A stretch of 32,695 nt of DNA from the NCBI GenBank assembly GCA_041389525.1, contig JAWKRR010000073.1, positions 1 to 32,695 of the forward strand. Direction: 5' to 3'. This DNA is from JACKFB01 sp041389525. Its GTDB lineage: Bacteria > Myxococcota_A > UBA9042 > PHBI01 > JACKFB01. The position numbers were made by a program, and so were the translations under genes. Each line of letters opens with the position of its first letter. Positions within the stretch are counted from its first letter, which is position 1. Positions 1 to 10,418 of this stretch are shown here, in pieces. The notes under the pieces are model-generated. The model was not told the origin of the DNA, made no database searches, and saw only the letters and a program-made list of their open reading frames with translations.

Positions 1-558
1 GGTGAAAATGCGCTCGTAGGCCGCGTACATGGCGTCGTAGCTGGCCTTCGCGCCCTCGGCGTCTGCGTCGAAGGAGTAGGCGTCCTTCATCATGAACTCG
101 CGACCGCGCATCAAGCCCGCTCGCGGTCGCAGCTCGTCCCGGAACTTCGACTGGATCTGGTAGAGGTTCACGGGGAGCTGCCGGTAGGAGCGCACGTCGG
201 TGCGCACGATGTCGACGATGACCTCCTCGTGGGTCGGTCCCAGGCAGAAGTCGTTGCCCTTGCGGTCCTTGAGGCGAAGCAGCTCCGGGCCGTACTTCTG
301 CCAGCGGCCGGACTCTTGCCAGAGCTCGGCGGGCTGCACGGCGGGCATCAGCACCTCTTGGGCGCCGGCGGCGTCCATCTCCTCGCGGATGATGGCGGAG
401 ATGCGGTGAACCGTGCGCAGCCCGAGCGGCAGCAGGTTGTAGATGCCCGCGGCGAGCTGGCGCATGTAGCCGGCGCGGACGAGGAGCTGATGGCTGACCA
501 CCTCGGCCTCGCGGGGGGCGTCGCGGAGGGTGGGGGCGTGAAGGGCCGACATGCGCAT
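1..558 (-). CDS. proS: Prolyl-tRNA synthetase, N-terminal part (runs off left edge)
   Basis: The product charges tRNA-Pro with proline in the cytoplasm for translation. The 186 visible residues match the start of bacterial-type (E. coli-type) ProRS almost colinearly. They include the early segment AEVVSHQLLVRAGYMRQLAAG, the LGPTHEEV loop near residue 108, and class II motif 2 (FRDELRPRAGLMRGREF) near residues 137-156, followed by MMKDAYSF. The ATG at 558 is chosen because a GGAGG lies 6 nt upstream; a second ATG at 552 is possible. The catalytic remainder, editing domain and anticodon-binding domain lie outside the window. The gene is separated from the upstream minus-strand operon by a hairpin (658-694) and has its own candidate promoter. 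The identification is secure; the rest of the gene is not visible. Confidence 0.96.
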   Translation of the reverse strand, partial: MRMSALHAPTLRDAPREAEVVSHQLLVRAGYMRQLAAGIYNLLPLGLRTVHRISAIIREEMDAAGAQEVLMPAVQPAELWQESGRWQKYGPELLRLKDRKGNDFCLGPTHEEVIVDIVRTDVRSYRQLPVNLYQIQSKFRDELRPRAGLMRGREFMMKDAYSFDADAEGAKASYDAMYAAYERIFT

Positions 559-616
559 GGGAGGCCTCCGAGATGTCCTGTTCGCGCCGCCGGCACGAGG
601 CTGGCGCGGGCCGCTG

Positions 617-645
617 GTACTACCAGAGGTGCTGCGCGGTGTCAT
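617..645 (-). promoter_or_regulatory. Candidate proS promoter with palindrome
   Basis: On the minus strand an ATGACA box (640-645) is followed after 17 nt by TAGTAC (617-622), about 60 nt upstream of the proS start codon. A perfect 13-bp palindrome, CTGGTA-C-TACCAG (614-626), overlaps the -10 position and could be an operator. The -35 matches consensus at five of six positions and the -10 at only three, so this is a weak prediction. Confidence 0.3.
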
Positions 646-657
646 GACCCAGAAATG

Positions 658-694
658 CGACGGCCCCAAGCTCTCGGGAGAGTCGGGGCCGTCG
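658..694 (-). terminator. Hairpin terminator after metalloprotease operon
   Basis: Perfect 10-bp arms (658-667 and 685-694, CGACGGCCCC/GGGGCCGTCG) enclose an inner CTCTC-GG-GAGAG stem. This makes a long interrupted hairpin 22 nt past the stop codon of the protease gene ending at 716. On the minus strand it is followed by only a short, imperfect T-rich stretch (CATTTCT). It fits a transcription stop between the protease operon and proS, though the weak U-tract leaves its efficiency uncertain. Confidence 0.6.
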
Positions 695-715
695 GCGTTC
701 ACTCAAAGGGGCTCG

Positions 716-3700
716 TTAGAACCCGAAGTCGTAGCGGCGGTAGAGGCCGCGGAGGACCTCAAGGCGGCCGATCAGCTGCTGGAGCTCGCTGAACTGGTAG
801 TTGTCACCCAGCGCCTCCGACTTCCGCTCGTTGGCCAGCGCCACGATGCGGGCTGCGGGCCAGTAGCGGTTGCCGTGCGCTTCTTCGTCTTCGCTCGGCA
901 CCATCTGGCGCGGGGTCAGACGCTGGGTCGGGTCGGTCTCGTCGGGATCGTAGTTCGCCCGGTAGATCTTGCCCGACAGCGGGTCGGCGTACTCGATGAT
1001 CTCGAAGCCCGCGGTGGTGGCGACGTCGGTGCCATCGCCCTTGAGCCACAGCCGAGTGCGGTCGACGAAGGTGCGGTCGAAGTTCCCGCTCATCCAGGAG
1101 ATGCCGTAGTACATCGCCAGCGCCGGGAAGCGGAACTGCGTGGTGGGGAAGCTGTACTCGGGCTCGGGCTGGATCGGCTCGCAGTTCGCGTAGTACGCGT
1201 CGAGCTCGGCGTCGGTGCCGAACCACATGCGCGGCTTCACCCGCACCGGGGTGCCCGCGCCACCACAACCGCTGACGGAGGGCGAGGGGCCACCCTCGTG
1301 CTCCAGGCACCAGCCCATGCCGACCGGCTCGCTGGTGAGCAGCGACGAGAAGAGGTTCTGCATGCGCTGCGGCCAGACGTCGGCGAAGTTCAGGCGGAAA
1401 CGCTGCACGTCCGACGTCGTGTCCGACCCGCGCACGAAGATCATCTGCGGGTAGGTCATCATCTGGATGGCGACGTACCGGTCGTAGTAGGTGCCGGCCC
1501 GGGCAGGTGTGTACAGGTAGCCGTCGTAGTCATACGACGGGTAGATGGGCCGCGCCCCGACGTCTTCCCGAATCTGGATGAAGTTGCAGTACTGGTTCTT
1601 GCCGTTGCCGACCGCGGGCTCGTACTGCCGATCGGCGACGTTCCAGGCGTAGAGCGCGTCGGAGGGGCGCCCGAAGATGTTGGCCATCTTGGTGAAGATC
1701 TCGCGCGCCGCCAGCGTGTCGCCGAGGCCGCCGTTGACGTCCATGTGCCACGGCACCCCGAACTTCTTCTCCCACCAGTCGGCGCGGTTGTAACGGGCGT
1801 AGTTGTAGGCCCAGTGCTCGAAGTGCTTCCGCCACTGGAGCTGCTGGCCGTAAACCCAGCTGAAGTACGAACTGTTCGGATCCCAGATGTCGCTGTCGCG
1901 CTTGTAGGCGACGAAGGGCCAGTACTCCTCGTAGTCGTCCATGCTGTTGGCGACGATCTCGAAGCCGTCCGCGCCCTCGTCACGGGTCTGGCATGTGGGC
2001 GAGCGCGAGTTGTACTCGTCAGAGCAGAAGCGGAACGGGACCTCGACCATGCCGGCCTTCGTGCAGAAGAAGCCCGAGGGGAAGGCCTCGCAGTAGGAGC
2101 CCTGCTCGCCGCACACGCTGGAGCGGTAGGCGCTGTCGAGGAAATCGCAGGACTTGGGCTTGCCGTCGGCGTCCGTGGCGATGAGGTCCTGCCACGGGAT
2201 GAGCTTGCGGTCCTGCATGGCCGCGACCGAGCCGAAGACGTTCGGGTAGTTGGTGTGGTGGATCTTGCGGAAGACGCGCGCCAGGGGCAGCTCGCGACCC
2301 ACGTTGGTCACCGGGTAGTTCGTCGGGTCGTCGTCCTCGGGCTCCGACAGGTAGCCGTCGGCCTCAAGCTGCGCCATGTCCGGCGGCTGGTTGAAGACGT
2401 GGAGCAGGCCGCCGTAGCCGAAGTGAATCGCCGCGTGGTCGTAGGAACCCAGCCCGCGATAGCGCGCGTTGAAGCCGGACCCGTACTCCATGACCGAGTT
2501 CTGCTGGTACTCGCGGATTCGCGACACCACCTGGTCGGTCGTGTCGGACTGCCACAGGTTCTTCGCGTGGTACTTGCCGTCGCTGCCGACGAAGCCCTTG
2601 AGCGCCCAGTAGTCGGGGAAGTAGTTCAGCGCGTCGGTCGAGGACGCGAAGTTGTGGCGCAGGCCCACGTTGTGGCCGACCTCGTGCAGCGCGACCGTGG
2701 ACCAGATGCGGTCCTGAGTCTCGACGAAGACGCGCGCACGCACCGCCTCGACGATCTCGCGGAGGGCTAGCTGCGAGCGGCGAACGCGGTCGTCTTTCAC
2801 GTCGGCGTAGAGCGCGTTCGGGCCCCAGTAGTCGAGAGCCGGGTCGATCGCGTTCACCCGGGTGATCTCGGCGCGAAGCTGGTCGCGCAGGTCCGCCACG
2901 TTGCAGGGCGTGACGCAGAACTTGCCCGAGACCTCACCCTGCGAGAGCGCGGTGCACACCTGCTTGCCGGTGCAGACGCTGTCGCTGCTCTCGCACGAGG
3001 CGCCGGGCTCAGAGAAGGCACCGAAGTTGAAGATGAGGTCGGGCTGGTTGGCCAATCCGTCACAGGCGGCCTTGTCGTACTCGCTCTTGTACTCGAGACC
3101 GAGGCCGCGGAACGTGTCGTCGAACTTGTCGCCCATGCAGATCGTCTGGTGGCCCAGCGCAATATCCTGCTTCTCCTGCCAGAGGATGTAATCCTCGGTG
3201 GCCATCGCCGAGGGGTGCACCATCGAGCGCAAGAAGCCGTCGGGGTCCTGGAGATTCTTCAGGGTGTCGACCGGGAGGCCGGCCATGGTGGCCATCTCGG
3301 GGTTCTTCCAGAGCAGGGCGTCGTACTCATCGGTGCCCTTTAGCCGGGCGATCGACGCTTCCGCGATGTTCGTGTCGGTGGTGGGGAGGCCGAGGGTCGT
3401 GAGCGCGGCGCCGATGCCCGGCTCAAGCACTGCGGAAGCGGCGATGCGCGCGTCCTCTACGGTGTAGCTGCGCGGCCCGTTTTGCGTACCCTTGACCGTA
3501 CCCGCGTTCACCTTCGAGATGATGTTCTCGGCGTCGGTGACGTCGCGGAAGCTCTGCACGCCCGCCTCGTACTCGATCATGTCCATGGCCGTCTGCGCGC
3601 CCTGGCGGATGTTGGCGGTGTACATCCAGGCGTAGGCGACGATGGTCTCGCCCGTCAGCGGGTCGGAGTGCGCCGGGCCGTAGCCGTACAGCCCGATCTG

Positions 3701-5085
3701 CGTGGGCTCATTGACGCTGACCAGCATGTTGTAGCGGGCGTCGCCGAGGTAGCGCGGGCGCTCCATGTCCTTGCAGAAGGCGGCGTCGGTCTCGGCGACC
3801 GGACCACCGGCGGCGCGCGCGGCGTCGGCCTCGGCCTGTGTGTTTTCGCACAGCACGAACATGCGGCCGTTGAAGCCGGGGTCTTTGAGGGCGCGGACGG
3901 TCTCGACGAAGGGCTGATTCCACTGGTCGGCGAGGTCAAGAGCGCCCGGCACCAGCTCGCGCGGGAACTCCGGCGAGAGGTAGTACACGACCGGCTTCGG
4001 GTTCATTTGGGTGTAGTCGAGGCGACCGTCGGCGCCCACCACGTACTCATCCCAGATCCGGAAGCGCTGAATCTGACGGGCGGCGTCCTGGTAGGTGATG
4101 CCGAAGTAGGTATCGTAGTCGGCCCGCTCGGCGCGGAAGTAGCCGAACTTACCCAGCATCTGGTCGTTGTAGTCGAAGGGCTCGTACGAGTTCTCCTCGG
4201 GCACGCGCATGAACGCCGTGCGCACCTGCAGCTCCTCCGTGTTGCACTCGTAGTAGCCGCCTGTGTACCAGGGGAAGAACAGGCAGGTGGGGACCCAGCC
4301 GAAGCCGCCGTACCAGACCGACGGCGCGGTCAGCCAGTGCTTGACCACGAAGTCCATGTAGTTGCCGTCGTCCTCAAAGCGCAGCTTGATCTCCTCGGGA
4401 CCGACCTCGCCTTCGTAGACAGAGCCGAGTGAGAACTGGCCCGAGATGCGGGCCTGGCTGCCACCGCTGTCGTTGGCGAAGTCCACGCGGATCGACTGAC
4501 GCTCCCACCAGAACTTCTCGCTGGAGTCCTCGACGACGACGTTGGACTCCTCACCGGTCAGGGTGTTGTAGGAGCGGCGGACGTCGACGTGGGCCGAGAT
4601 GGGGAAGCGGGCGAGCGGCGAGCTGCGGAAGACGTAGCGCGTGACTTCCTTGGTCGTGCCGTCGGCCATCTGCTTGGTGGTCGTGACGGGGTCTCCGTTC
4701 GCGTCCAGAAGCGGCGTGTCGGTGTCGCTCTTGATGCTAGCTCTCGACCCCATCGACGAACTCCGTAGGTCCGGTAGAAGTAGAGGAAGTCCTCTTCGAC
4801 TTCCCAGACGCCCCGGAGCAGGTCGCTCTGCACACCCTTGAAGGCGTGACCGAGGCGTAGGAGCGCCTTGACCACGGTATCGAGTAGATACCACTCGCCT
4901 TCGAGCTGGACTTCATCGATGATTCCCGGGCTGGACGCGGTCGATCGTTTCGGGATCGGCGCAGCCGCAAAACGACGTGACGAGCGCGGCGAAGGCGAAC
5001 GCGGCAGCGCGAAGGGTCGCGAGCGCCGAGCAGATTAGAAGTACGAGTCATTCGAGGCCATCCCGGTGGTGGGCGTACAGATCAT
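716..5085 (-). CDS. Lipoprotein metzincin-type metalloprotease A (5' end with frameshifts)
   Basis: This is a large exported zinc protease of the family annotated as zinc-dependent metalloprotease (DUF4953/EcxA-like). The motif HEVGHNVGLRHNF at 2686-2648 gives the HExxHxxGxxH zinc site, and NSVMEYG (about 2502-2482) supplies the Met-turn, so it is a metzincin. Flanking Cys pairs and a YCSDEY-type motif are shared with its neighbour, of which it is a paralogue. The main reading frame is open from 4738 to 716. Before that, homologous N-terminal sequence appears in pieces in other frames. These are a hydrophobic stretch ending in a Cys (FAALVTSFCGCADP), then GIIDEVQLEGEWYLLDTV, then EFVDGVES. 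At least four frame changes are needed within about 350 bp. The start at 5085 is inferred from an AGGAG 8 nt upstream that overlaps the stop of the preceding gene. If intact it is a lipoprotein of about 1,450 residues. The substrate is unknown. Confidence 0.8.
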
Positions 5086-5096
5086 TTCTGGTACTC

Positions 5097-8000
5097 CTAG
5101 AGCCCGGTCGAGGCGCCGAAGGTTTGATTCAAGCCGCGCAAGAGGTCGAGCATCTCGCGCACTTCGTGGAGGCGCCGCTCGAGGTCCTTCTTGTCAGCGC
5201 CAGTCGCCTGCTCCCACTGCGTGGCGAGCGCGCGGGCCTTGTCGATGAGCACGGCACCTGCGGAGATGCTGGTCTCGCCGAACGCGGCGTAGTTGTTGTC
5301 GTAGGCGACGTAGACCTTCCCGCCGATCGGGTCGGCGAATCGGTGGGGCTGGATGCCAGCGGCCGCCGCGTGCTCGTACCAGGTCGCCTCGCCCTCGAGG
5401 AAGACGGCCGTCGAGTCGACGAACTGCGGGTCGAAGCCGGCGAGCGGGTAGGCGAGGCCGAGGAACGCGGCGTAGAGCTGCAGCGTGAACTGGTTCAGAC
5501 CCGGCGCGACGTTGACGCCCACGTTCGCGGGCTGACGCAGCGATGACGACGGCGCGGCGTACTTGCCCTGAATCGCGCGTCCAGCGAAGAGCGGCATCTC
5601 GTCGGCGACGATGCCGCCGAGGAAGCTGTTCATCTCGGACGCGAAGACCGTGTTGAACCCAATGGTCGCGCCGCCGCCGGCGATCTGCTCGCCGACGGCC
5701 GTGTCGACGAAGTACGCGGTGGAGTCGGCCAGCGTGATCAACGCCGCGATCTTCTCCCAGAAGCTGCCGAACCACGGGGTGCTCTGCGTAGGTGTAGCCC
5801 AGCTCGTAGCCGAAGCGGGTGTACGGGTAGCGCCCGATACCCAGCGGGATGTCGAGCTGGCTGCCCGGTGCGCCGGTCTCGAGGCTGGTGTTCACGTAAG
5901 CGTTGCGGTTCGTGTCGAAGGTGTACGAGCCCGGCGCCGGCGACGAGACGATGTCCTGCAACGGCGGCCAGACGCGTTGCGCGCGGCACGCTCGAAGGTG
6001 CGGCCGCCGAGCGGGCTGTCGCGCCACGACTGGTACCAGCTGTAGCGGAAGAAGAGCGCGTCGAAGAACCCGTAGTACTGGCCGGCGTCGCCGATGACGC
6101 GGAAGTAGCGGTCAGGATCGGTTGTAGTAGCCGAAGCGCTTCGTACTGGCCGTAGTAGAGGCGCTCGCGCTTGAAGGCGTCGAACACGTAGTACTGCTCG
6201 AGCTGGTCGACGGCGTTGCCGGCCATCTCCTCCATGTCCAGGCCCTGGTCGAAGTAGTAGCAGCCGGCGTTGCCGCGGTACTCGTCCGAGCAGTAGGCGT
6301 AGGGGACCTCGATGGACTCGAGGTCGATGTACTCGCGCCGGTCGTTGACGACCATGTCGCGCTGGTACTTGACCTGGTCGTAGGGACGGGGCGTGCGCTT
6401 GAGGTTCTCTTCGACCCCGATGTAGTTCGTGAGGTAGTCGAAGACGTGGTAGCCGCCGGTGCCGCGAGTCGGCCAGTTGCGGGTGTTGTAGAAGAAGGAC
6501 AGGTCGGTCAGCGGCTGCCCGGTGACCTCAGCGCCCGACTGGACGCGCGCGTCGAGGCGCGAGCGGTCGGTGTAGGTGTCGACGAGCTGCGTGTAGCCGT
6601 AGCGGATGGCCGCGTAGTCGTACTTGCCGAGACCATGGACGTCGCTGTTGATCTTCGCGCCGTAGTCCATGACGGTCGAGTACTGGAACTCGGTTCGCTT
6701 GGCGGCCTTCTCGTTGTCCGTGATGAAGCCGCGCGGGACCATCTGCTCAATGAGCGAGTGGCACCGCGTGGCGAAGCACAGCTCGTCGGTACCGCACTGG
6801 GCGTTGGTGCTGCAGGAGGTGTCACCGACCGGCTGCGCACACACACCCGTCGGGACCTGCGTGGTGGCCTCGGCGTTCGTCGGGGCGACGCACTCGCCGG
6901 CCTGGCAGATACCCGAGAAGCAATCGCTGTCCTGGGTGCAGGCCTGGAAAGCGCAGACCTGCTTGGTGTACTGGTCGCACCACGAGTTCTCCTGGCAGAG
7001 GATCACGCTCTGTTCGCGAATATTGTAGTACTCGTCGAAGTAGTTGAACGCGTCGGTGGAGCCAGAGAAGTTGTGCCGCAGGCCGATGGTGTGCCCAACC
7101 TCGTGCTCGAGCACGCCGCGCAGAATGCGGCGCGAGACCTCCTTGCGGAACTCGACGGGGTCTAGACCCTTGGCCTCGAGCTCCTTGGCGAGTCCCCACA
7201 GGGAGTCGTCGACGAAGTCGGCCATGTACATGTTGCGCTCGGCGAAGAAGCGCGTGCGGTTCTCTTCGGCCCGCAGGGCGCTCTGGCTGGACCAGCTCGC
7301 CGGCGAGAGGAGGGCGTTCAGCTGGTCACGGCTCATCTCTCCGGCTGGATCGATCGCCTTCTCGGCGACGCGGACCTCATTGTTGATGAGGAGCTGCTCC
7401 ATCCAGGTGCCGCGGACGCGATTGAGTCGATCCTGGTAGTAGCCGGGGTCGACGGTCGGGAAGGCCTGCTCGATGTCAGCCTTGAGCTTCTCGGGGTGAC
7501 GGAGGTGCTCCATCATCTCCGGGAACTCGTACATCTGCGGGATGCGCGCGGCCGTCTTCAGGTTCATCGCCGGGTGGGCGTGACCCGTGTGCAGGTCGAT
7601 GCCCTTGTGGTCGCGCATCGCGGCGTGGGGGTCGATCTGGGCGCCCGCGCCGGCCTCCGCCGTGGCGGCGCCGAACTGAGTCGCGAGGTCGGGATCTTCA
7701 TCCGCGGCCTTGTTCTTCAGGTACTCGCGCACCCAACGACCGGTGACCATGTCGTCCGTGCTGATGTCGCCGTTGATGAGCCCGAGGATGTCCGCAGCGT
7801 ACTGGCCGTAGCTGAGCAGGCCGCCGCCGTAGATGTTCGCGGTGGCGGTGATGATCTGCCCCGTCTGCGGGTCGGCCATCGACGGGCCGTACCCGAGCGG
7901 GCCGGCACGCATGGCCTCGTTGACCCAGTAGAAGAACGAGTAGCGGATGTCGCCGATCTTCTTCGCGTCGGTCGGGTGCGGCACCAACTGCGTGTCGTTG

Positions 8001-10363
8001 CACGGGTTGTAGAGCTCGCCGTCGCGCGTGTAGGTGTACCAGGCGTCGCCGTAGTAGCCGCCGTCGCGGTCGGGCTCCCCCTCGAGGATGGTCGCCTTGG
8101 TGGCCTTGGCCGACGTCACGTTGGCCTGGTCGAACGCCTCGTTGGCGTCGAACTTGTTTTGGCAGAGCAAGAACATGTCCGGCATGTCCCGCTTGATCTC
8201 CTCGCGGCGGGCGATCGCCTTGTCGTCGAGCTCGGCGCTCCAACCCACGCAGCGGCCAATGCTGTTGGTCGTGTAGCAGGTGAGGTCGCCGCGTCCGCCG
8301 GCGGGGGTCACGGTCGCCCGAATCAGCGAGCCCGAGAACACCTGGTAGGGCGTGAATTCCCAGTAGGAGATCGCCTTGCCGAGTCGCACGCCGGTCAGGG
8401 CGAAGTCGAGGCGGGCGGTGTCGGCCGCCATGTGGATGAAGCGGACGCCCTGGTTGCCGCCGTTCAACGGCACGCCGTAAACGCGGACGTCCGTGCCGTT
8501 GTAAACCACGGTGTAGGAGGCGTTCGCCGCGAGGTCGGCGGGCAGCGTCGCGACCTGGGCGCCGTCGCGGACGACCGTGAAGCTCAGCCCCGAGCCGGGC
8601 GGGACGGCGCCCATGAAGTTCACCGTCGCGAGGTCCTGCGGGTCGTAGTCGCGGGTGGCGTCGTACTGCCCGCCGGGGATCGTGACGCCGTTGACCGTGA
8701 GGCCGAGGTTTCCGGCGTCGGGCGCCAAGTGAATGAAGCGGACCAAGGACGCGGCGGGTCCGAGGCCGAGGGCCGCCACCGTGGACTGGTCGATGGTGTC
8801 GTGGGTGATGACGCTGGCGGCGCCGCCGTAGATGACCGATGAGCCGCGGTTGCGCGTCGCGTTGATGCGCTTGACCACCGGCTGGCCGCCGAGGGTGCAC
8901 TGCCCGCTCGAGCAGGTCTGGCCGATCGCGCAGGGCGTCGTGGCGTTGCAGGTCCGCGGGTTGCCGCAGAACCCGTCGCCGCCGCACTTCGCGGTCCCGC
9001 ACTGCCCGTCAGTGTGGCAGGGGATGCCGCTGTAGGAGTAGGTCACCATCTCGTCGAGCAGGATCCCGGGGACCGTGCAGTCGGCGCTGGTGGTGCAGGA
9101 GCGCGTCTCGGCCTCGCCGCGCTCGTCGTACAAGAGCAACCAGGAGACGGCGTCCTTGAAGACGTCGTTCCAGCCGGCGGCCGTCGCGTAGGCGTCGGCG
9201 ATGAAGTCGGGGTGCCAGTCGGTGTTCAGGTGGTAGATGATCGGCCGCTGGCCTCGCTCGCTGTAGCGCTTGGCCACCGGCGTCGCGCAGTAGCCCTCAC
9301 CGAACCAGGTCTGGTCCCGCTGGCAGCGCTCGCCGTCCTGGGTGTTGCACTCGTAGTCGTTGTGGCAGGCCAGGGTGACTTCATTGCCGCTGTCATCCAC
9401 GGGCTTCTTGAAGTCGTAGGTGTCCTTCCAGATGTTCCAGCGGTTGGCGAACGCGCGCTTGCCGTCGTAGCTGGGTCCGAAATCCTCGTCGTAGTAGGGG
9501 ATCTCAGAGGAGAAGAAGCCGAACTTCTCCTGCTGCTCGTTGTTGTGATAGCGGATCGGCTGGTAGTCGCGCCGGGGGTCGAGGCGGCGGAAGCTGTTGC
9601 GGACCTTCACCTCGGTCTTGGCGCAGTCGTAGGGGCTCAAGCCGAAGGTGCTGCAGTAGTCCTGGCCCGCGGACCAGACGTCGGAGCGCACGATGAAGTC
9701 GAAGTAACCGCCGTCGACGTCGATGGTCATCTCGTCGGGCTCGCCCTGCTTGTCCTGGGCCACAAAGTAGCTGTCGGAACCCTGGCCGCCCTTGAGGTCG
9801 TAGAAGAAGTCGCGGACGTCCTGCTGGTGCCAGCCGACGCGGATGAAGTCGCGCTGCCACCACGGGCGATCCTTGGTGTTCTCAACGACCTCGTTGGACT
9901 GCGCGCCGTTGTAGGTGTTGTAGTCGCGGATGACGTCGAAGTGGCTCTTGATGGGCCACTTGGCCAGGGGCTGGCCGACGTACATCTCCTGGAACTCGTC
10001 CCGGTGGTCGGGGTCCCAGTACTTGCGGATGCTCTGGAAGCGGTAGCCTTCCTCGGTGCCGACGACCGTCTCGACGATCGGGTACGCGATGAGCCACTTC
10101 TCCTGCACGTCGAAGATGATCTTGGCGGTGCCGCCGAAGTTCGTCTCGCCGGTGAAGCTGACCGCGGAGCTGTAGGGCACGTCGGCTGTCGTCTGCACGA
10201 AGAGCCAGTTCCCCTCGAAGAGCCGCTTGTCGATCTTGTCGCCGTCGGTGCGGTTGACGAGGCCGACGTCCTCGACGCACGCCGCGAATGGAAGAGCGAG
10301 CGCGAGGGTCGCGACGAGGGCCAGAACCCGGCCGCGGCGCGTGAAATTGGAGACGACATGCAT
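5097..10363 (-). CDS. Lipoprotein metzincin-type metalloprotease B with DUF4397-like and Cys-rich inserts (3' frameshifts)
   Basis: This paralogue of the downstream protease is predicted to be about 1,755 residues. The ATG at 10363 has GGAGG 8 nt upstream. The signal peptide ends at Cys29 (LPFAAC), so it is a lipoprotein. Domains in order are an N-terminal region shared with A (residues 40-330), Cys-rich Dickkopf-like segments (about 331-375 and 422-493), and two DUF4397-like modules beginning RFIHLAPDAGN (about 540) and RFIHMAADTAR (about 640). Then follow a conserved protease body with HEVGHTIGLRHNF (zinc ligands His1087, His1091, His1097; catalytic Glu1088), a further Cys-rich insert (about 1126-1200) and the Met-turn STVMDYG. 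The frame is continuous to about 6137. The C-terminal 350 residues are recovered only by switching frame near 6135, 6120, 5985 and 5770, ending at TAG 5097. It lies 55 nt downstream of the barrel gene. The role is inferred as extracellular proteolysis. Confidence 0.82.
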
Positions 10364-10418
10364 GAGGGAAACCTCCGAGGGTGCCCAGGAGAGGGCGGGC
10401 TGCCTGAACGGCGCGGTG

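Noticed and set aside
551..2770. Plus-strand 739-codon open frame opposite protease A
   Set aside because: Its Val/Arg/Ala/Leu-rich composition is typical of a GC-rich antisense shadow, and the minus-strand frame carries the zinc-protease motifs.
5040..5100. Programmed frameshifting as explanation of the protease junction
   Set aside because: Too many frame changes spread over 1.4 kb in two genes, with no slippery heptamer plus structure at any of them.
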